8,569 nucleotides of DNA from Flavobacteriales bacterium UBA3376 (GTDB taxonomy: Bacteria > Bacteroidota > Bacteroidia > Flavobacteriales > Weeksellaceae): positions 1 to 8,569 of the forward strand of contig DEQC01000085.1 of NCBI GenBank assembly GCA_002359055.1, read 5' to 3'. Every line of letters begins with the position of its first letter. The first letter of the stretch is position 1. A program made the translations under genes and the position numbers. This document shows, one piece after another, positions 4,021 to 8,569 of this stretch. The notes below the pieces were generated by a model, which saw only the letters and a list, made by a program, of their open reading frames with translations, had not been told where the DNA came from and did not search any database.

Positions 4021-6561
4021 TTATTGAATCGATGCTTTGGCTTCGGTCAAAACCTTGATTTGCTCTTCAAAACCTTTGTCTGGATTTTGCTTGAAAGCAT
4101 TCGACTTTATTGTTATCGCTTGATCCAACAACATTCTCAATGCTTGTGCTAAATTTGGATTATCATTTGCATAAAATCTATATACTTGTGTGTAAGTATC
4201 TGCTATGATTTTTGTCGATTCTAAATCATTTGATTCTAAAACCCAATGAAATCCTCTTTCTAATTTCGTCCCCAAAACTTCGTCTTCAAATTTCTCAAAC
4301 AAATAAAACGCTACTGCATCTGCTGCAACTTTTAACTTCGAATGATCGTTGTTCTCAATCCAATGACTCAACATTTCTGCCACCAACCTATAATTCGATC
4401 CAACTACCTCATCTGGCAAATCCATAAATTCTGAAACTCTCGAAGGATCTATCCTCAAAACTCCAACAGCCGCAGCTGCTTGTACGCTGAAAGATTGACT
4501 TTTCGATCCTTCTTTAAACAATTCCAAATCATTATCGCCCATTTCATTCAACTTTTGATAAGCTGCCGCTTGCACCAAGGTCTTGGAATCTGAAGTGGCT
4601 AATTTCTTTAAAACCGAAGTAGATTTAGATTTCACATTTCTATCTTTTGCATCTAAATGATTGATGGCTTGAATTCGTATGCCTTCGTACTCATCTTCCA
4701 TTGCTTTTATCAATGTATTCAAAGCTTTTTCATTGGTCGATTGAGAATTAGCTAAAACCTCTAATGCCAATGCTTTTGTGATGAATTCATCTTGTCCGTA
4801 GTTGAATTGAGCAATGAATTCATCAGTTGTTTTGTTATCCGTAATTTCACATAAAATATCTTGATCGGCATTTGGAATTATAACTTCAGGTTTCTTCGCT
4901 GCATTAAACTCAAAGGTGTTTACTCTTTTCTTGGAAATCCATACATTTTCTCTTTTGACTTTTCCATCAACTACAATATCTATCGCAAAAGGAAATTCAA
5001 AATAATTGTTTTGAGATTGAGAAACATGAACTTTTACTTTTTTAGAATTGGCGTCATAATCGTAAGCTAAAATTAATTTTGGATGACCATTCGAATAAAA
5101 CCATTGATCAAAAAACCAATTCAAATCCAATCCACTTACTTCTTCTAAGGCCAATCGAATGTGAGTTCCTTCTGCAGTTCCGTAGGCATTGTCATGTAAA
5201 TATTTACTCAAACCAGCATAAAATGCTTCGTCGCCCAAATATTTTCTCAACATATGCAAAATTCCTTTTCCTCCTTTGTTGTATGAAACTACATCGAACA
5301 TATCTTGTTTGTCCTTGTAATGTTTTCGAATCAAATCTTTCCCAAAATGAGATTCATCTGATGTATATCGCTTCAAATCGAAATATCTATCCTCTTCTGC
5401 TTTATTTTTTCCGTATTTATATTCATACCACATATATTCAGAATAATTCGCAAAAGCTTCATTGACCGCCAAATTCATCCAACTTTCAGTAGTGACTAAA
5501 TTTCCAAACCAATGATGAATCAACTCGTGTGCAATCGTACCTTCCCAAATATTTTCATCGATCAATTGACCTGGCAATTGCTGTGCTCTTTCTTGATGCA
5601 AAACTGCCGTCGTGTTTTCCATGGCTCCACTCACATAATCCCTTGCGACCATTTGTGAATATTTATTCCATGGATATTTATATTGCAAAATATCTGAGAA
5701 AAACTGAATCATCTCTGGCGTATCTCCAAAAACATCTTTTGCATAGGGTGCATATTCGTGTTCTACATAATAATCAACAACGATGTCTTCCCATTTGTCT
5801 TTAATCACAGCAAAATCTCCAATTCCCACAAAGAAAAGATAAGGCGCATGTTTTTCTTTAAAATTCCAATAATCAGTTCTTGTACCATCAGAGTTTTTGG
5901 TTTGTTTTTCTAACTTCCCGTTGGACAAGGTTACATATTGATCTGGAACTGTTAAATAAATTTCTTGTGAAGTTTTTTGATTGGGTTTATCAATTGTAGG
6001 AAACCAAGCAGAATTCGATTCAGGTTCGCCTTGCGTCCAAATTTGAGTGGGTTTATTGGGTTCTTCACCTCTTGGATTGATAAAATACAAACCTTTAGCA
6101 GAAGAAATCGCTCTACTTCCTTGAGCTTTCACTTCGTTCGGTCGAGCTGTATATTTTATATAAACAGTATAATCCTCATTTCTATTGTAAACTTTATCCA
6201 AATCAATAAAAACTTGAAAATCATCTTGGGTAAAATTCAATTTTTTCTTAGAATTCCCTTTCAGCATTTCAATGGAATGAATCTCCATTGATTTTGCATC
6301 TAAAGTCAATTGATTGGTATCGTAAAAATGAGGTTTCAAAGTTATCCACGCTTCGCCGTGTACTTCTTCTTTCTCATAATCAAATTTCAAGTCCAATTTC
6401 GTATGAATCAAACTATTGATTTTCTGAGCTTCAGCTCTATAAATATTCATTGGATTGGTTTGATCCAAACGATAACTCGGTGGAATTGGATCTTTGACTT
6501 GAGCCATAGATGTTTGGCCAATTGCAAATGCGATAACTATGCTTAAAAAATATCTTTTCAT
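4021..6561 (-). CDS. Secreted M1-family zinc aminopeptidase
   Basis: The product is 846 residues. It begins with a signal peptide, MKRYFLSIVIAFAIGQTSMA, with likely cleavage near residue 20. An N-terminal beta domain follows (about 40-250). The catalytic domain holds the exopeptidase motif GAMEN (312-316), the zinc site HELIH (345-349) and the third zinc ligand E368 in NEAF, exactly 18 residues after H349, giving HExxHx18E. Y427 in SYNKGGKG is the expected transition-state tyrosine. Residues ~590-846 are helical and Ala/Leu-rich, resembling the HEAT-like C-terminal region of M1 enzymes. It would remove N-terminal residues from peptides in the periplasm or at the cell surface; substrate preference cannot be read from sequence. 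No C-terminal type IX secretion signal is apparent. It is monocistronic, convergent with rpmA and divergent from the next gene. Confidence 0.95.
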   Translation of the reverse strand: MKRYFLSIVIAFAIGQTSMAQVKDPIPPSYRLDQTNPMNIYRAEAQKINSLIHTKLDLKFDYEKEEVHGEAWITLKPHFYDTNQLTLDAKSMEIHSIEMLKGNSKKKLNFTQDDFQVFIDLDKVYNRNEDYTVYIKYTARPNEVKAQGSRAISSAKGLYFINPRGEEPNKPTQIWTQGEPESNSAWFPTIDKPNQKTSQEIYLTVPDQYVTLSNGKLEKQTKNSDGTRTDYWNFKEKHAPYLFFVGIGDFAVIKDKWEDIVVDYYVEHEYAPYAKDVFGDTPEMIQFFSDILQYKYPWNKYSQMVARDYVSGAMENTTAVLHQERAQQLPGQLIDENIWEGTIAHELIHHWFGNLVTTESWMNLAVNEAFANYSEYMWYEYKYGKNKAEEDRYFDLKRYTSDESHFGKDLIRKHYKDKQDMFDVVSYNKGGKGILHMLRKYLGDEAFYAGLSKYLHDNAYGTAEGTHIRLALEEVSGLDLNWFFDQWFYSNGHPKLILAYDYDANSKKVKVHVSQSQNNYFEFPFAIDIVVDGKVKRENVWISKKRVNTFEFNAAKKPEVIIPNADQDILCEITDNKTTDEFIAQFNYGQDEFITKALALEVLANSQSTNEKALNTLIKAMEDEYEGIRIQAINHLDAKDRNVKSKSTSVLKKLATSDSKTLVQAAAYQKLNEMGDNDLELFKEGSKSQSFSVQAAAAVGVLRIDPSRVSEFMDLPDEVVGSNYRLVAEMLSHWIENNDHSKLKVAADAVAFYLFEKFEDEVLGTKLERGFHWVLESNDLESTKIIADTYTQVYRFYANDNPNLAQALRMLLDQAITIKSNAFKQNPDKGFEEQIKVLTEAKASIQ

Positions 6562-6605
6562 CGAATGAAAGTTTATTAAAATTCAAAAACAAACGGAAAG
6601 ATAAA

Positions 6606-6613
6606 CAAATTTA
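6606..6613 (-). promoter_or_regulatory. Promoter -7 box for the M1 aminopeptidase
   Basis: On the minus strand TAAATTTG (6613-6606) matches TAnnTTTG exactly and lies 44 nt before the ATG at 6561. A TTG (6631-6629) is only 15 nt upstream, shorter than the usual 19-21, so the upstream element is uncertain. Confidence 0.45.
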
Positions 6614-6742
6614 AACGATTCAATCCTTCAACTATTTGTTAAGTTTTCACGGTTTTTTCAAAAATAATTTAATGGATTAATTAAAAATTTTAACAAACTG
6701 GCAAGTTGTTTGATTTTAGACTAATGTTTAAAGTTTATTATT

Positions 6743-7210
6743 ATGAAACAATCTATCAGTCTAATCATTACAGTTTTATTCTTATTTGGAATTCAGAACC
6801 TTAACGCCCAAGCATACAAAAACGCTTTAGGAATCGGGATAGATTTGGGCAATGGAAGCACTTTGGCGGGACCTCAATTCAAACATTCGATGGATGGAAA
6901 AAATGCTCTCAATGCACAAGTTTTATTTGGCGATAATCTAACTGCAATTGGTGTTGATTATTCTTACAATCAACCGATCAGCGGAGCTTCCGGACTATGG
7001 TGGTATGTAGGAGTTGGTCCTCAAATCACTTTTCATGACAAAGTCGATAAAACTTATTTTGCCATTCGTCCGGCTTTAGGAATTGAATATAAAATCCCGA
7101 CCGTTCCTTTAGGTTTTCATTTTGATTGGAAACCTTGGTGGAATTTATCAGAACATACCGATTTTGAAGCTGGAAGATTTTCTTTAGGTTTTAAATTTAT
7201 ATTGAATTAA
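6743..7210 (+). CDS. Small secreted, probable outer-membrane beta-barrel protein (paralogue 1)
   Basis: The 155-residue product starts with a signal peptide (MKQSISLIITVLFLFG..., cleavage likely after NAQ, residue ~23). The mature part alternates polar and aromatic or hydrophobic residues and is rich in Gly, Tyr, Trp and Phe, as expected for short beta strands: IGVDYSYN, WWYVGVGPQITF, YFAIRPALGIEYK and RFSLGFKFILN. The C-terminal strand ends in an aromatic-rich segment typical of outer-membrane barrels. I do not recognise a specific family. The length, about 130 mature residues, would suit a small barrel of about 8 strands. It aligns almost without gaps to the next gene, so the two arose by tandem duplication. 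It is divergent from the aminopeptidase and has its own terminator. Confidence 0.8.
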   Translation: MKQSISLIITVLFLFGIQNLNAQAYKNALGIGIDLGNGSTLAGPQFKHSMDGKNALNAQVLFGDNLTAIGVDYSYNQPISGASGLWWYVGVGPQITFHDKVDKTYFAIRPALGIEYKIPTVPLGFHFDWKPWWNLSEHTDFEAGRFSLGFKFILN

Positions 7211-7228
7211 ATAAATTTCAAATCAATC

Positions 7229-7261
7229 AAAGCCGTATTCTGAAAGGAATGCGGCTTTTTT
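7229..7261 (+). terminator. Intrinsic terminator after paralogue 1
   Basis: A 12-bp stem (7229-7240 with 7247-7258, core AGCCG/CGGCT, one G-U pair) closes a 6-nt loop and is followed by T residues to 7261. It lies 18 nt after the stop codon and separates the two paralogues into different transcripts. Confidence 0.88.
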
Positions 7262-7320
7262 CATACGACTAACACCCTACAAATCAACGCACAAAGTTTT
7301 TTTAAAGCGTAAAATTTATC

Positions 7321-7361
7321 TATTTTTATAGGTGTTCCAATGGAATTTCAGCTCGAACACC
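7321..7361 (+). promoter_or_regulatory. Weak promoter box and palindrome before paralogue 2
   Basis: TATTTTTA (7321-7328) resembles TAnnTTTG with the last base wrong. Immediately after it, GGTGTTC (7331-7337) and GAACACC (7355-7361) are perfect 7-nt inverted arms separated by 17 nt, with a nested TTCC/GGAA (7335-7338 and 7342-7345). The palindrome would overlap the transcription start or the leader, so it could be an operator or an mRNA 5' hairpin. Confidence 0.35.
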
Positions 7362-7391
7362 AACCTCTAAGTCTCACTAAACACACTTACC

Positions 7392-7880
7392 ATGAGAAAA
7401 ACATTGATTGCATTTCTATTGCTCTACTCTATTTCCATCAATGCTCAAGAAGAAGAATTGAAACCTGTGGTCTATCAAACTGCTGTGGGTGGATATTTCG
7501 AATTGGGTTCTGAATCGAATTTATTTGGTGTTCAAATCAAACAATTTTTAGATCATTGGCATGCGGTCAATGGTCAAATTTTATTTGATAGTGAAACCAT
7601 TATTTTGGGCGTGGATTATTCGTTCAACAACGATTTACCTTTTGCCTACACCATCAGTTGGTATTTTGGTGGAGGTGCTCAAGTTGCGTTTTTAAACAAA
7701 AAAGACGATACCAGTTTTGCTTTACGGCCAATGGTGGGAGTCGAATACAAAGCCAGAGATTTTCCAATGGTCGTCAATGTTGAATTCAAACCATTTTGGA
7801 GCATAGGAAAAGGAGGTCAATTTGACCTGAATAGATTTGGAATAGGTGTAAAATATGTTTTACATCGCGATATTTGGTGA
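7392..7880 (+). CDS. Small secreted, probable outer-membrane beta-barrel protein (paralogue 2)
   Basis: The 162-residue product has a signal peptide (MRKTLIAFLLLYSISINA, cleavage likely after NAQ). Its mature part aligns nearly gap-free with the upstream protein, at roughly 35-40% identity by hand. Shared blocks are GVDYS(Y/F)N, WY.G.G.Q..F, FA.RP..G.EYK, KP.W and RF..G.K. The conserved positions are mostly strand residues and glycines, supporting a common barrel fold. No family name is recognised. It has its own leader with a palindrome. Its TGA stop (7878-7880) directly abuts the stop of convergent thyA, with no room for a separate terminator. Confidence 0.8.
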   Translation: MRKTLIAFLLLYSISINAQEEELKPVVYQTAVGGYFELGSESNLFGVQIKQFLDHWHAVNGQILFDSETIILGVDYSFNNDLPFAYTISWYFGGGAQVAFLNKKDDTSFALRPMVGVEYKARDFPMVVNVEFKPFWSIGKGGQFDLNRFGIGVKYVLHRDIW

Positions 7881-8569
7881 TTAAACCGCGACTTTTCCTT
7901 TGATATGTGGATGAGATTCATATCCTTCTAAAGTGAAATCCTCATAAGTAAATTCAAAAATATCTTTGATTGCTGGATTTAAAATCATTTGGGGCAACTT
8001 TTTAGGTTCACGAGTCAATTGTAAATTGATTTGATCAAAATGATTGGAATAAATATGTGCATCACCAAAAGTGTGTACAAATTCTCCTTCTTCTAAATCA
8101 CAAACCTGTGCCATCATTTTCAATAAAAGTGCGTATGAAGCAATATTGAAAGGAACACCCAAGAATATATCGGCACTTCTTTGGTACAATTGCAAAGAGA
8201 GTTTTCCATCGTTGACATAAAACTGAAAGAAAGCATGACAAGGCGCCAAAGCCATTTGGTCGATTTCGCCTACATTCCAAGCCGAGACAATAATTCTTCT
8301 GGAATCTGGATTGTTTTTGATTTGGTCGATTGCAATTTTTATTTGATCAATGGTCTCACCGTTTGGTTTGGTCCAAGATCTCCATTGATGACCATAAACA
8401 GGTCCTAAATCACCATTTTCGTCCGCCCACTCATTCCAAATTCGTACATCATTTTCTTGCAGATATTTGACATTGGTATCACCTTTTAGAAACCATAACA
8501 ATTCATGGATGATAGATTTTAAATGTAATTTTTTGGTAGTAACCAAAGGAAAACCATCGGCCATATCAA
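7881..8569 (-). CDS. thyA: Thymidylate synthase, partial (N-terminus outside window)
   Basis: The frame runs through the right edge. The visible part begins at the Asp of DMADGFPLVTTKKLH, equivalent to residue 37 of the 264-residue E. coli enzyme, so about 36 N-terminal residues lie beyond the window; the ATG at 8564 is internal. ThyA methylates dUMP to dTMP using 5,10-methylene-tetrahydrofolate. Visible signatures are IIHELLWFLKGDTN, EWADENGDLGPVYGHQWR, DSRRIIVSAWNVGE, the catalytic cysteine in MALAPCHAFFQFYV (E. coli Cys146), QRSADIFLGVPFNIASYALL, and HIYSNHFDQ. The C-terminus ends IKGKVAV, as expected for a complete enzyme. A folA partner is often found nearby in Bacteroidota but would be outside the window. 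Confidence 0.97.
   Translation of the reverse strand, partial: DMADGFPLVTTKKLHLKSIIHELLWFLKGDTNVKYLQENDVRIWNEWADENGDLGPVYGHQWRSWTKPNGETIDQIKIAIDQIKNNPDSRRIIVSAWNVGEIDQMALAPCHAFFQFYVNDGKLSLQLYQRSADIFLGVPFNIASYALLLKMMAQVCDLEEGEFVHTFGDAHIYSNHFDQINLQLTREPKKLPQMILNPAIKDIFEFTYEDFTLEGYESHPHIKGKVAV

Noticed and set aside
4212..6546. Several plus-strand open frames of 69-128 codons opposite the aminopeptidase gene.
   Set aside because: All lie inside a well-supported 846-residue gene on the other strand and show no recognisable protein features.
8564..8564. The ATG that would start a 227-residue thymidylate synthase.
   Set aside because: It is internal: the residue before it (Asp) and the length offset match position 37 of known ThyA, and the frame continues to the window edge. 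The gene is cut by the window, not truncated.
1..8569. CRISPR array, tRNA or rRNA genes, insertion sequence or integrase.
   Set aside because: No regularly spaced direct repeats, no cloverleaf or rRNA-like segments and no transposase or recombinase motifs were seen on either strand.

Overview
The window looks like a chromosomal segment from a low-GC Bacteroidota, most likely class Flavobacteriia. The reasons are the AT-rich intergenic DNA, promoter boxes of the Bacteroidota type (TAnnTTTG with an upstream TTTG), genes with little or no Shine-Dalgarno sequence, secreted proteins ending their signal peptide in 'NAQ' or 'MAQ', and protein sequences that read like Flavobacteriia homologues. I cannot name the genus.

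Layout. (1) Positions 1-3060 on the minus strand form a small defence-like block. It holds an orphan Type III-like adenine methyltransferase (mod, 2818-1070) and an AbiD/AbiF-family HEPN protein (Abi_2, 803 to beyond the left edge). Between them, right upstream of abiF, lies a near-consensus promoter followed by a short hairpin-forming transcript unit. I read this as a candidate abiF-type ncRNA. The mod gene is preceded by a 114-nt long-hairpin element and a terminator-like stem that share sequence, so they look mutually exclusive. (2) Positions 3270-3999 on the plus strand hold the rplU-rpmA operon (ribosomal proteins L21 and L27), ending in a strong bidirectional terminator. (3) Positions 6561-4021 on the minus strand encode a secreted M1-family zinc aminopeptidase with a helical C-terminal region. 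(4) Positions 6743-7880 on the plus strand hold two tandem paralogous secreted proteins, probably small outer-membrane beta-barrels. (5) From 7881 to beyond the right edge, on the minus strand, is thymidylate synthase thyA, lacking its first ~36 codons here.

How it works together. The right two thirds is ordinary housekeeping and envelope content. The left third is accessory. It combines a HEPN-domain presumptive RNase, a small RNA that may hold it in check, and a DNA methyltransferase with no visible restriction partner, together with two repeat types that I recall as dispersed in related genomes (a REP-like palindrome at 1009-1052 and an in-frame insertion inside mod at 2328-2348). The main candidates for something under-described are the two structured RNAs, one before abiF and one before mod.
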